From: Pseudomonadota bacterium
Lineage (GTDB): Bacteria; Bdellovibrionota; Bdellovibrionia; Bdellovibrionales; JACTMU01
Reading direction: 5' to 3'
DNA: 64,000 nucleotides
Assembly: GCA_014584465.1 (NCBI GenBank)
Contig: JACTMU010000097.1
Coordinates: 1 to 64,000 of the forward strand
A program made the translations under genes and the position numbers. Positions 44,811 to 55,047 of this stretch are shown here, one piece after another (position 1 is the first letter of the stretch; each line of letters begins with the position of its first letter). The notes beneath the pieces were generated by a model, which saw only the letters and a list, made by a program, of their open reading frames with translations, made no database searches and was not told the origin of the DNA.

Positions 44811-45374
44811 ATGTCCATGGGAGAAACTTTGATGAGCCAAAACCGTGAAACAAGTGTTATTTCTAAGAACAAAATCATTAAACGTTACCAGAACAGAAAG
44901 CTCTATGACACTCAACAGAGCTGCTATGTAACGCTTGATGATATTGCGAAGATGATCCGTGCAAACGAAGAGGTGACCGTCATTGACAATAAGACAAAGA
45001 ATGACATCACCGCTGCCACACTGACGCAGATCATTTTTGAAGCCGAAAAGAAGGCAACTCAACATGCTCCACTCTTTACTCTTCGTGAGATCATTCAGAA
45101 TGGAAATGGCAGCATTTCCAGCTACCTGGCAAAACTTGGAGCCTTCACTCAGGATCAAGTCACTGAGTCCATTAGGACCGAAGTCACACCTCCTGTTGCA
45201 GAGCCCAAGCCCTCCGTAGACAACATTAAGCAGGCTCTTGAACAGCGTGTAGCCAGTGCAGCAAATCTTGCCCATGGCGAAGGTGCCGCATCTACATCCA
45301 AGAACTTCGCCCATAATGACGAAGATCAGACTCCTGATCTTCCGACATCCTCAAGTCAGAATTTCAACAACTAA
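44811..45374 (+). CDS. PhaR-type polyhydroxyalkanoate regulator-like protein
   Basis: 187 residues. Residues ~22-80 are the PHB/PHA accumulation regulator DNA-binding domain: KIIKRYQNRKLYDTQQSCYV, TLDDIAKMIRANEEVTVIDN, KTKNDITAATLTQIIFEAEK. In PHA producers PhaR represses phasin genes and binds granules. No pha genes lie nearby, so here it may control another process. The C-terminal half (SISSYLAKLGAFTQDQVTES onward) is helical then low-complexity. GAGGG sits just before the ATG at 44811; ATG 44832 would also keep the domain. Followed by a strong terminator. Confidence 0.85.
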   Translation: MSMGETLMSQNRETSVISKNKIIKRYQNRKLYDTQQSCYVTLDDIAKMIRANEEVTVIDNKTKNDITAATLTQIIFEAEKKATQHAPLFTLREIIQNGNGSISSYLAKLGAFTQDQVTESIRTEVTPPVAEPKPSVDNIKQALEQRVASAANLAHGEGAASTSKNFAHNDEDQTPDLPTSSSQNFNN

Positions 45375-45404
45375 TCAAGTTCTCCGAGAAAAGATTGGTT
45401 CTGC

Positions 45405-45437
45405 AAAAAGCCTCAAAGCAAACTTTGAGGCTTTTTT
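45405..45437. terminator. Bidirectional intrinsic terminator
   Basis: AGCCTCAAAG (45409-45418), loop CAAA, CTTTGAGGCT (45423-45432) then a T-run, preceded by an A-run. It can end the rightward phaR-like gene and, read leftward, the convergent COG3014-like gene. Confidence 0.9.
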
Positions 45438-45438
45438 G

Positions 45439-46689
45439 TTAGTTGAAGGATCTCCAATGAACAAACGCCATCTTCCCCCCCCTGATCGCAACCTCCTCAA
45501 AGGTCTTCTCCTCTCCTGACGGGAACTTAGATCGATCAAGCCCTCGAATGTTCACCCTGTAGGTCCCCGGTTTCAACCGAAGCCTTGCAACCTGAAAACT
45601 CTCTGGCAGCGTGGACCACTGCCTTAAGTCAGCTTGGTCTGCAAGATTCATCACAACCCACGCCAACATGCCGAGATTCTCATCCTTTTGACGAATTTGA
45701 TCTGCAACGACAGCTTTGGTTGCGATCCCAGCAACACGTTTTGCAATCAAAGCTCCGATGGCATCATTGAATGTCTTCGTTGCCACCCCTTCGAGGTCAT
45801 AAATAAGATCCGTCACACTCTGACTAACCATTGAGTTGTTCTGATAAACTTCGACCTTGGCTCTCGATGTACGACTGTGAACGGGAAAAAGTTTAGGTAG
45901 CCTATGACCACCTGGATGGGGTCGCTTTCGAGGTCCCCAACCCTGTTGATAGACCAAAACGAGTTCACCAAATTCACGGCTGGTCCATTCCGGTTGAACA
46001 ACCTCTTGAGGGAACCTCTTTTTCCACTTTGCAATCTCTTCAGGTCGCTGTGCAAGGATCGCAGACCTCAGGAGATCCTTACCAATCAATGGAAATGTTG
46101 GCTGAAGTTCAAAAACCTTTTGATACTCGATGTAGGCATCATCCCACTTCCGTTCCGCTTCCCAGACCATTGCCGAAAGATAGCGTGCAAATGGATTCTG
46201 CTCATAATCCATCTTGGCTTCAAACTTATATTTGTAAAGCTTTTCATTGAGCCTTCTTGCCTCAACCAAGGCATCATCCATAAGCCCCAACATAATGTAG
46301 TTGATCGCAAGATAGGCGTTGATCATGACCTTTTCAAAATCCTCGCCCTTATATTGAACCATTCCCTCATTGAGAAGAAGGGAACCACCAATCCGAGAAA
46401 TGCTGTGGTAATCTTTGACCTCGGACAACCGATCAGCTCGCAGAAATGCTTTGTTCGACTCCTGAAAGTTACCTGCAAGTTGCTCGGCAACTCCGTAGTC
46501 TAAAAGGTAGATCAACTGATCATCGCCTTCGACCTCTGCCAAAGGCTTCAACTTTTCAGCCGCTGCGGACGGCTGTCCCCCTTGGATCAACTTACGGGAC
46601 TCTTCAACCTTGGTCTGATAAGTTGCACAGCCTGTCAAAAAAAGTAGAAGGGCCCCAAAACAACTGGAGCAAATGTTTAATCTCTTCAA
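45439..46689 (-). CDS. COG3014-like lipoprotein with helical repeats
   Basis: 416 residues. The start is a TTG at 46689, directly after the upstream lpoB-like stop (TGA-TTG), and no ATG precedes the leader MKRLNICSSCFGALLLFLTG with lipobox Leu-Thr-Gly-Cys. Residues ~25-215 form TPR-like helical repeats (NFQESNKAFLRADRLSEVKD, EWDDAYIEYQKVFELQPTFP-type). The later half is beta-rich (YQNNSMVSQSVTDLIYDLEG, LKPGTYRVNIRGLD). Similar lipoproteins are often encoded next to LpoB-like proteins in Gram-negative bacteria, which hints at cell-wall synthesis, but function is unknown. Transcription ends at the shared terminator. Confidence 0.7.
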   Translation of the reverse strand: MKRLNICSSCFGALLLFLTGCATYQTKVEESRKLIQGGQPSAAAEKLKPLAEVEGDDQLIYLLDYGVAEQLAGNFQESNKAFLRADRLSEVKDYHSISRIGGSLLLNEGMVQYKGEDFEKVMINAYLAINYIMLGLMDDALVEARRLNEKLYKYKFEAKMDYEQNPFARYLSAMVWEAERKWDDAYIEYQKVFELQPTFPLIGKDLLRSAILAQRPEEIAKWKKRFPQEVVQPEWTSREFGELVLVYQQGWGPRKRPHPGGHRLPKLFPVHSRTSRAKVEVYQNNSMVSQSVTDLIYDLEGVATKTFNDAIGALIAKRVAGIATKAVVADQIRQKDENLGMLAWVVMNLADQADLRQWSTLPESFQVARLRLKPGTYRVNIRGLDRSKFPSGEEKTFEEVAIRGGKMAFVHWRSFN

Positions 46690-47286
46690 TCAGATTCCGA
46701 CAGATCGTTTCTTATACTTCTTTCGAATCTGCTTATGATCGGACCATTCAATCACTCCAGATTTCAAATTGGTCAAATTGAGTGTGATCTTATAATAGAC
46801 GGTCTTCTTTTTCCCAACCTCTTGAACAATGGAATCGAGTCGACCATTGACAATATAGTCCGCACCCGCCTGTCCTCCGGGTCCTTTCTTGCTGGCTTCA
46901 GAAACCACACCAGAATTCTGATACTCATACTCCTCTGCGATATCTTCACGTGCCGCCTTATCTACAAATCGAACCTTTCCCCCTCGCATGAGCTCCACCT
47001 GGACCATGTCCATGACGCTCTGAGTGTCGATATGTTCACTGGTTTTGTTTTGTAGTTTAGTAACCATAACCAAGGGCGGAAGCTTTGCCCTTGAGATCGC
47101 ATTGTGGTTGAGCATACTGGTCACAAGCTCATTCACTGTCTTTTGCATGTCGGTCTCTGACCACTGATCGGTCAACAGATTTTCTGTTGCGACATCATCG
47201 TAATCGCCTTCAACGAAGGCTTGAGGCCCGCATCCAGAAAACGTCAACAAGCTAAATCCCAAAAAGAAAAACTTACACCATCTCAT
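46690..47286 (-). CDS. lpoB: LpoB-like penicillin-binding-protein activator lipoprotein
   Basis: About 198 residues from the ATG at 47286, which follows GAGGAG by 7 nt and starts a lipoprotein leader (MRWCKFFFLGFSLLTFSGC). The LpoB pattern is clear: a linker, DMQKTVNELVTSMLNHNAIS, then PLVMVTKLQNKTSEHIDTQS, MDMVQVELMRGGKVRFVDKA and GADYIVNGRLDSIVQEVG. In E. coli LpoB spans from the outer membrane to activate PBP1b. No PBP gene is adjacent, so the partner is elsewhere. The COG3014-like gene follows with no gap. Confidence 0.82.
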   Translation of the reverse strand: MRWCKFFFLGFSLLTFSGCGPQAFVEGDYDDVATENLLTDQWSETDMQKTVNELVTSMLNHNAISRAKLPPLVMVTKLQNKTSEHIDTQSVMDMVQVELMRGGKVRFVDKAAREDIAEEYEYQNSGVVSEASKKGPGGQAGADYIVNGRLDSIVQEVGKKKTVYYKITLNLTNLKSGVIEWSDHKQIRKKYKKRSVGI

Positions 47287-47340
47287 CTCCACTCCTCTCG
47301 TTGTCTTCTCCCTCACACCAAAACCCTCAACTATTAAGTC

Positions 47341-47363
47341 CAACCCGGATCTGAAATTAGAAA
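47341..47363. repeat. Copy of the AACCCGGATCTGAAATTAG repeat end
   Basis: CAACCCGGATCTGAAATTAG at 47341-47360, then AAA, is identical to the outer arm end of the 19.9-kb inverted repeat and diverges after 47363. It lies between the divergent lpoB-like and RadC-like genes. Confidence 0.75.
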
Positions 47364-47550
47364 CGAGACCCTGGGATGATCTCAAAATCAGAGATTCATT
47401 CTAATCAGATAACTCCATCCAATCAAGCGATTGCAACAGGAAAGACCAATCGAGCTTCTATACGGTTCCGCGATTCGGCCAAATAGGATTGTCTGAACCC
47501 GTGGATTTGCTCGACAGGTCGTCATAAGGTTTGCATAGACCTTCTGTGCA

Positions 47551-48054
47551 ATGCAGAAAACCAGCCAAATAGAACGACTCGAAAAGAACGGACGACAGAA
47601 ATCCATGAAAGAGTGGAGTCCTCGAAGTTCCCTCTCGAGCAGCTATGATGCCTTTTGTCAGCTTAGAAGAACCTTTCTCAGATCTCCCGTTGAGGAGCTA
47701 TGGATCTTGTCTCTAAGCCGTGGTCTCCTTCTGATCCGAAGTCAGATGCTCTTTCGAGGAACGGCAGATGCCTGCACCGTTCACCCTCGTGACATCTTCC
47801 GATTTGCTTGCCTCACCAATGCAAGCTTCATCATTTTGGCACACAACCATCCGAGTCGCTCTCTGACACCATCTCGAGAAGATCTCCTATTTACCCAACG
47901 TATCATTGAAGCAGGAAATCTCTTTCAGATTCCACTGCTCGATCATCTCTTGGTCTCACCGACTGAATACAAAAGCTTCGCCGATCAAAAATGGATCAAC
48001 TTTCAAACTGGCGAGATCAGCGACCGCTTTGACCATTTGGATTTTGAGAGCTGA
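47551..48054 (+). CDS. RadC-like JAB/MPN domain protein
   Basis: 167 residues, only the C-terminal domain of RadC and without its N-terminal helix-hairpin-helix part. The JAMM-type zinc site is present: HNHPSRSLTPSREDLLFTQR gives HxHP-x6-SxxD, with an upstream segment RGTADACTVHPRDIFRFACL. The terminal LLDHLLVSPTEYKSF matches the RadC end. RadC has no proven repair role; short versions often occur on mobile elements. ATG 47551 is taken; ATG 47605 is an alternative. Its 3' end overlaps the convergent gene by 38 nt. Confidence 0.78.
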   Translation: MQKTSQIERLEKNGRQKSMKEWSPRSSLSSSYDAFCQLRRTFLRSPVEELWILSLSRGLLLIRSQMLFRGTADACTVHPRDIFRFACLTNASFIILAHNHPSRSLTPSREDLLFTQRIIEAGNLFQIPLLDHLLVSPTEYKSFADQKWINFQTGEISDRFDHLDFES

Positions 48055-48658
48055 AGTCCGATGCCGCTCCACGAGCTTGTACTTTTCGTATGTTGCTCAG
48101 TTTGAGAGTCTTAGGATCAACGTCGACCACATACCCCTGTTTAAGAGCACTCTCTTTAAAGGCTCGAATGAACTCCTCATGATACCTCTTGTTGTAATCT
48201 CGCCTTAAAATTTCTTGCTCCTTCAGCAAGTAAACTCGGTCCGCTGCGCTCAATTCAAACTGATGAGAGATGCCCTCCTCAAGATCCTCCATCACATGGT
48301 CGTAAGGTGAAGCTTGGCTCTCATGAAACGAGGTGCCCTGTGGTAAACCCGGCAGCTCCTCAGCATCTCGACCCTCTGTAAAGTATCGTTGAAGCCGTGA
48401 ATTTTCCTCCTCCATAACGAGGCGATCTCGATCGATGTCGTTGTTCGTCTTTCGAAGATGAAAGTTCACCGAGTCGATGTAATTCATCACATCCTTCTTA
48501 CCATTCCCACTGACAGAAGGGCGACTCCCCCCAGAATAGGAGCCCTGCATTGATCGTCCTGATCCCCTTTTCGCCGCATCCTTTTGACTCGTCCTCTCAA
48601 AGAGAAGAAGACAAACGAGCAGCAATAAAATGATGATCACAATTTTCTTTGAGTCCAT
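48017..48658 (-). CDS. Single-pass membrane protein of unknown function
   Basis: About 213 residues from the ATG at 48658. The frame opens at 48763, but the upstream part lies over the repeat copy and sensor kinase end. One transmembrane segment (MDSKKIVIIILLLLVCLLLF) is followed by a Gly/Ser-rich linker (GSGRSMQGSYSGGSRPSVSG) and an acidic helical domain (NFHLRKTNNDIDRDRLVMEE, VYLLKEQEILRRDYNKRYHE). The tail is disordered. No family recognised. Just downstream of the sensor kinase gene on the same strand and overlapping the RadC-like gene tail to tail. Confidence 0.55.
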   Translation of the reverse strand: MDSKKIVIIILLLLVCLLLFERTSQKDAAKRGSGRSMQGSYSGGSRPSVSGNGKKDVMNYIDSVNFHLRKTNNDIDRDRLVMEEENSRLQRYFTEGRDAEELPGLPQGTSFHESQASPYDHVMEDLEEGISHQFELSAADRVYLLKEQEILRRDYNKRYHEEFIRAFKESALKQGYVVDVDPKTLKLSNIRKVQARGAASDFSSQNPNGQSGR

Positions 48659-48718
48659 CAGACTCTTATCGACCAAAATCGAGATTTTCTTGAGTCCGGA
48701 TATGTGAACTTTCGTATA

Positions 48719-48743
48719 CCCATTTCTAATTTCGGATTGGGGT
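48719..48743. repeat. Degenerate AACCCGGATCTGAAATTAG repeat copy
   Basis: On the minus strand, 48719-48743 reads AACCCCAATCCGAAATTAG then AAATGG, close to the outer end of the 19.9-kb inverted repeat. It begins directly after the sensor kinase stop codon. Confidence 0.6.
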
Positions 48744-50711
48744 TCAATGGCGATCTTGTACAATCACTCCTGGTTTACCAATCTCCAACGCTCTCAGAGG
48801 CAGCGTCACCGTAAACTCACTCCCCTTGCCAACTTCGGATGTAACATAAATCTCTCCCCCGTGGCGCTCCACGATCCCGTAGCTGATGCTTAAACCAAGT
48901 CCTGTTCCCTCTCCGATCTCTTTGGTCGTGTAGAAGGGATCAAAGATCTTTCCAATCTCGCTGGGAGGGATTCCCTTCCCGTTGTCGCGAATGCGCACCT
49001 CGATCTTTTTGCTCTCTTTGAGATGTCTCGTTTTGATCCAAATGTCTCCTTGGCCCTCAATGGCTGCAATTGCATTGGACAGGATGTTCATAAAGACCTG
49101 ATTCAACTGGCTCGGATAACACAAAACCTGTGGCAACGACTCAAACTCCCTATGAATCTGAATTCGACCCCGAATCTCGCCAGACAAGAGAGTGAGCGTG
49201 TCCTCAATCCCCGGAGTTATATCAATAAGGCTGATCTTTGAGCTGTCCAATCGAGAAAAATTCCTCAATCCTAAAACAATATCCCTAATTCTTTGTGCAC
49301 CATCCTCGCAGGACTTAATCAGCTTTGGAAGATCCTCAAGAATGTAGCCATACTCGGCCTCCTCCAATGCCTCCTCCAGTTTTTGAGGTTCAGCCTTTGC
49401 CACCCCAATGAGGTGAAACAACCTCTCTGAATACTCCCGAAGATGGCTCATGTTGCTGTAAATAAACCCAATCGGATTGTTCAACTCATGCGCAACACCG
49501 GCCACAAGTTGACCGAGACTTGCCATTTTCTCTGAGTGAACCAGCTGCGATTGGGCCTCCTTGAGCTGCGAATAGGCTGTTTCAGCTTCATTGATCTTGT
49601 CAGTCAACTCCTTTTGAACCTTCAATGTCTTTTGGCTCATCCGGTTAAAACTCTCAGTGAGCAAACCCAGCTCTGTGTGGCTCACCTCGGGAATCATCTT
49701 AAAAGGTTTACCCTCTTCAACACTTGCAATCGCATCCAGCAGAAGGCGAAATGGCCTTGAAATGATTCGAGATGTAACAAAACTTGTGATACTGAGAAGC
49801 ACCACCACTGTGCCCACAACCGTGAAAAATGCGTATTTGACCTCTTTCAATATGCGATCCGATTCTCCCGTATAGCCACCTAAACCAACAAAAAAACGAT
49901 CTTCCCCCCACGTCAGTGGCTGAACTAAGAGACCCAACGAGTGGTTTTGAATCAGAATGTTTTCGACCTCCTCATGATCCTGTTGAGTCAAATTTCGAAA
50001 GTATTCTTGCGGAAATCGAGTGAGGTCCTCCATGGTGGCCACAACGGGACGACTCTCCCGATCCAAAAGCAGCAATTCAAGATTCATCCTCTTTTTCAAG
50101 CCCGTCAGAAAGAGTTCATCCATACTGACCAGAGCCTCAACGAAGCCCACGGCTTTCCCATTGGAGTTTACAATCTTTGCATAAATCACCAACTCCAAAA
50201 GAGAGACTCCGACGGTATCGACAAGCTTGAATGGGCTCTTCTCCAAAATTTGAGCGACGATCTTCTCCGGTAAAAAAATTTCTGAAATCTTGGTTCTTTT
50301 CTCCTCCTCAATTCTTCCATCGGATCCCCGAAAAAGAGAGCTGACCATTCGACCATCTTGATCAAAAAATGAGAGTCTTCGTGCAATCTGATGAGGCGCA
50401 ATCTTTCGAGCCACAGTGCCTATCTGTAAAAAATTGCCACTGGACATGAGAAAGACCAAAGATGGGTCTTCAATCAACGTCGTAACACTTTGAGTAAGCG
50501 TAGATTCAAAGTCTCCAAGTATGATCTCGACCTCACGGGCATTGCCTCGCAACCGCTGATAGAGCTCACCCCGTATCGCCTCTTCATATTTGACAAAGGA
50601 AAATCCGGTCAAAAATCCCAGAGGTGCAACAGAAAAGAGAATGAAGAGCGCCATCAACAAGGTTCTAAGAGATCGCTTCGGAGCAAATCCAAACTGAGAC
50701 GATCTACTCAT
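48744..50711 (-). CDS. Membrane sensor histidine kinase with HAMP domain
   Basis: About 655 residues from the ATG at 50711 (GGGGAG upstream); GTG 50729 is an alternative. Order: transmembrane helix near 18-40, a ~250-residue periplasmic sensor part of probable Cache type, second helix (FFTVVGTVVVLLSITSFV), HAMP (ISRPFRLLLDAIASVEEGK), coiled coil (TDKINEAETAYSQLKEAQSQ), H-box ASLGQLVAGVAHELNNPIGF with the phospho-His, and HATPase with N-box NQVFMNILSNAI, G1 VRIRDNGKGIP and G2 GEGTGLGLSIS. No response regulator is adjacent. The start overlaps the preceding gene by 8 nt. Confidence 0.88.
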   Translation of the reverse strand: MSRSSQFGFAPKRSLRTLLMALFILFSVAPLGFLTGFSFVKYEEAIRGELYQRLRGNAREVEIILGDFESTLTQSVTTLIEDPSLVFLMSSGNFLQIGTVARKIAPHQIARRLSFFDQDGRMVSSLFRGSDGRIEEEKRTKISEIFLPEKIVAQILEKSPFKLVDTVGVSLLELVIYAKIVNSNGKAVGFVEALVSMDELFLTGLKKRMNLELLLLDRESRPVVATMEDLTRFPQEYFRNLTQQDHEEVENILIQNHSLGLLVQPLTWGEDRFFVGLGGYTGESDRILKEVKYAFFTVVGTVVVLLSITSFVTSRIISRPFRLLLDAIASVEEGKPFKMIPEVSHTELGLLTESFNRMSQKTLKVQKELTDKINEAETAYSQLKEAQSQLVHSEKMASLGQLVAGVAHELNNPIGFIYSNMSHLREYSERLFHLIGVAKAEPQKLEEALEEAEYGYILEDLPKLIKSCEDGAQRIRDIVLGLRNFSRLDSSKISLIDITPGIEDTLTLLSGEIRGRIQIHREFESLPQVLCYPSQLNQVFMNILSNAIAAIEGQGDIWIKTRHLKESKKIEVRIRDNGKGIPPSEIGKIFDPFYTTKEIGEGTGLGLSISYGIVERHGGEIYVTSEVGKGSEFTVTLPLRALEIGKPGVIVQDRH

Positions 50712-51876
50712 GAAGAGGCTCCCCCTCACTTTCTATGGGGGTCTCCTCACCATCTCGATACGCTGGCACCGGACTCTCTTTCTTTGACTCAACATTTAAG
50801 GAATCTGGAGATCCCTCTGAGGAAGTTTCACTCGCGTCGGGGGCTGGGCCCTTTGCTCCATCTTCTTTAACCTCAGGAGAACCCTCTTGAGGTTGCGTTG
50901 ACCTACCGGTTTCCGTTTTGAGGCCCTCTTCGATCCATAAAATAATTCGAATCTGTCCCTCAGGCATCACGCGGACATGGTCATCTTTATAGATTCTGAT
51001 TTCACCCCGCATCTTCAACGCAGAGAGAAGCTCCTCATATCTGGCCTCCTCCATAGCAAAATGGAAGTAGCTCCCTCTTGTTTTCCGCCATCCAAGTGGA
51101 ACGCTACCTGCCTTTTCTCCACCAAGAGCCTCAATGTCCCTCACAATTTCAGGAGTAATTTGCTCAAGCCCTTTCAGTCTCATAAAGCCTCGATAGACAT
51201 ACCCTTTACGCTTTTCAGTCGTAGCTGGTCTCTCTTGTGAAACTTCAACTTGAGATTGGGGCTCTTCCCTCAAAGAAACTAGCGCCTGAGCTGCCACCGA
51301 GCCTTTCATGTTCGAAGGAGCTGGACCAGATGATGCTCCGGGCTCCGATGGGTTGGCCTCAGGAACCTGAGAGGCAACACTCGAGGGAACCTCGTCCAAA
51401 GGGCTCTCCTGATCGCTCTGCGACCTCTCCTTTACAACCTCACTCAGGACGATCTTTGGGTCTGAGACGACCATCGTCTTCCACATTCGTTTCCACGGAA
51501 CCAGTGTCACCACCATCGCAACTGTGAGACTTACCAAAAGAGCCTCGGAACTCCACCTCAAAGAGTGAGGCCAGTGTCTCCAGCGAAGCCAATCAAGCCA
51601 AGAAGGAAGCAACCCATAGGCCGTTGAGACCGAATCATAGACGTCGTTGGAGATCTCAGTGAGAGCCAACTCTTTGCAATAATGAATGCCATACTGAATG
51701 GATCTAAGATGGTTTTGGTTTTCCTCGTGCTCTTTGAGCGAGCGTTCTACAAGGTCTTTGTACTCTTCCGGCAGTCTCCCACAGACATAATCATAGAGAA
51801 GCTCCTGACAGTGAAAAGATGTCATCAATCTACGATGTTTGATCGGCTTAAAGTCGACGTTTACATACTCATTCAT
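50704..51876 (-). CDS. Single-pass membrane protein coupled to sigma-like gene (possible anti-sigma role)
   Basis: About 390 residues from the ATG at 51876, which overlaps the sigma-like gene end by 8 nt. The N-terminus (MTSFHCQELLYDYVCGRLPE) with Cys-x8-Cys and following helix looks like the cytoplasmic part of anti-sigma proteins. One transmembrane helix (SEALLVSLTVAMVVTLVPW) follows, then a long Ser/Pro/Glu-rich periplasmic linker. A small domain (VYRGFMRLKGLEQITPEIVR) and an acidic tail complete it. Its end overlaps the sensor kinase gene. An anti-sigma role is inferred from position and shape only. Confidence 0.6.
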   Translation of the reverse strand: MNEYVNVDFKPIKHRRLMTSFHCQELLYDYVCGRLPEEYKDLVERSLKEHEENQNHLRSIQYGIHYCKELALTEISNDVYDSVSTAYGLLPSWLDWLRWRHWPHSLRWSSEALLVSLTVAMVVTLVPWKRMWKTMVVSDPKIVLSEVVKERSQSDQESPLDEVPSSVASQVPEANPSEPGASSGPAPSNMKGSVAAQALVSLREEPQSQVEVSQERPATTEKRKGYVYRGFMRLKGLEQITPEIVRDIEALGGEKAGSVPLGWRKTRGSYFHFAMEEARYEELLSALKMRGEIRIYKDDHVRVMPEGQIRIILWIEEGLKTETGRSTQPQEGSPEVKEDGAKGPAPDASETSSEGSPDSLNVESKKESPVPAYRDGEETPIESEGEPLHE

Positions 51877-52333
51877 CGAGGCGATCCAGACGATACATGC
51901 TTCCCAAGTGTCGAAGACCACGGGATACACGGTGACGAACCGTCCCTTCACTCAGTCTCAACCCTGAAGCGATCTCTTGATCCTCGTATCCTAGAATCCG
52001 GGACCAAATCACCGAGAGAAACTCCTTGGAGTCAGATTCCTTATAAAACTGCCGCCAAGGCCCTAGATCTGTCTGCTTGGGTGGACTCCATAAAGAACGT
52101 GAAAGCGCGACAACCCCCTGCCTCTTAGCCGTCGTCTGAAAGCGAGACCAATGTTCTTGGGTCAACTCCACAACTTTTGCATGCATCTCAAATTTCGAAA
52201 CCTGATCATGCCGCTTCTTTAGAAAAATCTTAAGCTGATGGACCACCTTAGATGAGGCACTCTGAGCAAGTTTCTCATTCATTAAGGAAAAATAGAAAAA
52301 AAGGGCAATGGAACGAATGTCAGCTGCACTCAT
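51869..52333 (-). CDS. Sigma-factor-like protein, region 4 intact, region 2 unrecognisable
   Basis: 154 residues. Residues ~108-148 form a sigma region 4 helix-turn-helix: FLSVIWSRILGYEDQEIASG, LRLSEGTVRHRVSRGLRHLG. The N-terminal ~100 residues have no convincing region 2 (no -10-binding helix seen), so it may be a degenerate ECF-like factor or a DNA-binding adaptor. The gene is 33 bp after mreB and overlaps the membrane protein gene by 8 nt, giving the arrangement mreB, sigma-like, membrane protein, sensor kinase on one strand. Confidence 0.65.
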   Translation of the reverse strand: MSAADIRSIALFFYFSLMNEKLAQSASSKVVHQLKIFLKKRHDQVSKFEMHAKVVELTQEHWSRFQTTAKRQGVVALSRSLWSPPKQTDLGPWRQFYKESDSKEFLSVIWSRILGYEDQEIASGLRLSEGTVRHRVSRGLRHLGSMYRLDRLDE

Positions 52334-52366
52334 GAAGCTCTATTTTTCAAACCTCTCTTCGGTTTT

Positions 52367-53431
<1,065 letters not shown>

Positions 53432-53580
53432 TCAAAGTTGAATATCACCTAGTACAAAGTCCCGCAAAATCCCAGATGTCAGGAGAACTCAAGACTCGTC
53501 TCGAAGCGGGCAACGTTCTAGGGCACTATACGTCACATCCTAGCTTAAGGTTTTACGACACACAAGACTCAAATCGACCA

Positions 53581-54387
53581 TCACCATTGAAAATGTCGGA
53601 TTTTATCACGTCGTTCATCTAGCTCCGCCATTGCTTTAACGCCGAGCTCCAAGTGCAGATCTGTGTACTTTCGAAAGACCTTGTTTGCCGACTCCTGTGT
53701 CTTGACCTCCTCCAATGGTAAGTCACTCACCAAGAGCAAGGCTCCACAGGGAACTTTGCAGGCAAATGCCGTGATGAAAAGAGTGGCTGTCTCCATCTCG
53801 ACGGCTCCAACCTTCTCCAACATGAGCGTCTTTTTGAAACTCTCATCAAACTCCCAAAATCGATAGTCCGTCGTGTGAACGACTCCCGCAGAGTAGGTTA
53901 AACCCGATTCCACAATCACCTGACTGACAAATTTCTGAATCGTAAAGGCAGGTAGAGCCGGAACTTGAGGTGGAAAGAAGTGTTGTGATGTTCCCTCATC
54001 ACGAATTGCTGCCATCGGCAGAAACAGGTCTCCGATTCTAAGATCTCGATGTATGCCCCCACACATTCCCAACATCAAAACGGCGGTAGGTTCAATCGCT
54101 GAAAGCATCTCGATCACCAACGCCGACATTGGCGATCCAATGTTAAAGCAGATCAGCGAAACATCCATCTCATGATTGTTCACAACTCGTAATGCGGAAC
54201 CCGATCTTACGTTGAGCTTATGGGTCTTAGAAAATGACTCGATGTAATACTCAAAATTGGTCAAGATGATATGGGAACAGAACTCTTCACCACGACAACC
54301 CGAGTATCGCTCCAACATATCCTTGGCAATGGCCTTCTTCTTGGGATTATTCCAGGTACGTGCAGGTTCAAGAGGTAACAATCTCAT
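53581..54387 (-). CDS. AMP nucleosidase-like protein
   Basis: About 268 residues from the ATG at 54387 with AGGTGG 8 nt upstream. It matches the short bacterial AMP nucleosidase form, lacking the extra N-terminal domain of E. coli Amn: CSHIILTNFEYYIESFSKTH, then VLMLGMCGGIHRDLRIGDLF (phosphate/ribose loop), FLPMAAIRDEGTSQHFFPPQ, VGAVEMETATLFITAFA and LLLVSDLPLEEVKTQ with the catalytic Asp. It splits AMP into adenine and ribose-5-phosphate. Cytosolic, stands alone. Confidence 0.82.
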   Translation of the reverse strand: MRLLPLEPARTWNNPKKKAIAKDMLERYSGCRGEEFCSHIILTNFEYYIESFSKTHKLNVRSGSALRVVNNHEMDVSLICFNIGSPMSALVIEMLSAIEPTAVLMLGMCGGIHRDLRIGDLFLPMAAIRDEGTSQHFFPPQVPALPAFTIQKFVSQVIVESGLTYSAGVVHTTDYRFWEFDESFKKTLMLEKVGAVEMETATLFITAFACKVPCGALLLVSDLPLEEVKTQESANKVFRKYTDLHLELGVKAMAELDERRDKIRHFQW

Positions 54388-54572
54388 ATGGGTAACCACC
54401 TACAAAGGGTTCATTCTCGACTTGATCTCAAAGTTTAGATGAAACCTCCTGCGTCGTCCACCTATTTTGTCGCCATTGCAGGCCTTGCCATCAAACTATA
54501 TCTTTACAAAGTAGATGGACCCCAGTCACAATCAAAAGAGATGTTCAACAATGTCATCATGGGAATTTCTGC

Positions 54573-55031
54573 ATGACCCCAGAGGATTCGACCCAGCTTC
54601 TAAGAGTGTTTTTTGAAAAACAATCTGCGCCAGCAAAAGCCATAGGCCTACTCAAAACAGGAGTGGAGATTGGAGTTGTTGTTGCCGATTCAATGGAACT
54701 GGCCCTCTTTCAAGAGCAGGGACAACCTCAATTGGTCCAAAGATCTGCGAAGAACCCTGATGTCATCTTTTATCTTAAGCCTGAGGCCATCGAGATGATC
54801 TGCAAGAAGGAGTTTTCCGATGTAGGATCTTTGGGCATTCAAATTGTAAAACAGATCATGACGGGCTCGATTCGACTGACCGTTCCGGGAAGTATGATGC
54901 GCATCTTTCGAAATGGTTATATCGACATCATCAAACTTGGCGGGAAGACCTTTTTCGACTTTCTTGCGGAAAACGGCCTCAAGACGCTCTCAAAGATTCC
55001 AGACCTCATTAGGAGCTTAAAACCGAAGTGA
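54573..55031 (+). CDS. SCP2-like small protein
   Basis: 152 residues, no signal peptide. The layout (strand, ADSMELALFQEQGQPQLV, then NPDVIFYLKPEAIEMICKKE, and later IMTGSIRLTVPGSMMRIFRN) resembles SCP2 sterol-transfer-type domains. In these a small alpha/beta fold binds a lipid in a groove. Similarity is by eye and modest. It could bind a fatty acyl ligand in the cytosol; no partner is nearby. A clear terminator follows. Confidence 0.5.
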   Translation: MTPEDSTQLLRVFFEKQSAPAKAIGLLKTGVEIGVVVADSMELALFQEQGQPQLVQRSAKNPDVIFYLKPEAIEMICKKEFSDVGSLGIQIVKQIMTGSIRLTVPGSMMRIFRNGYIDIIKLGGKTFFDFLAENGLKTLSKIPDLIRSLKPK

Positions 55032-55047
55032 ACCGTTGAACCTTGGA

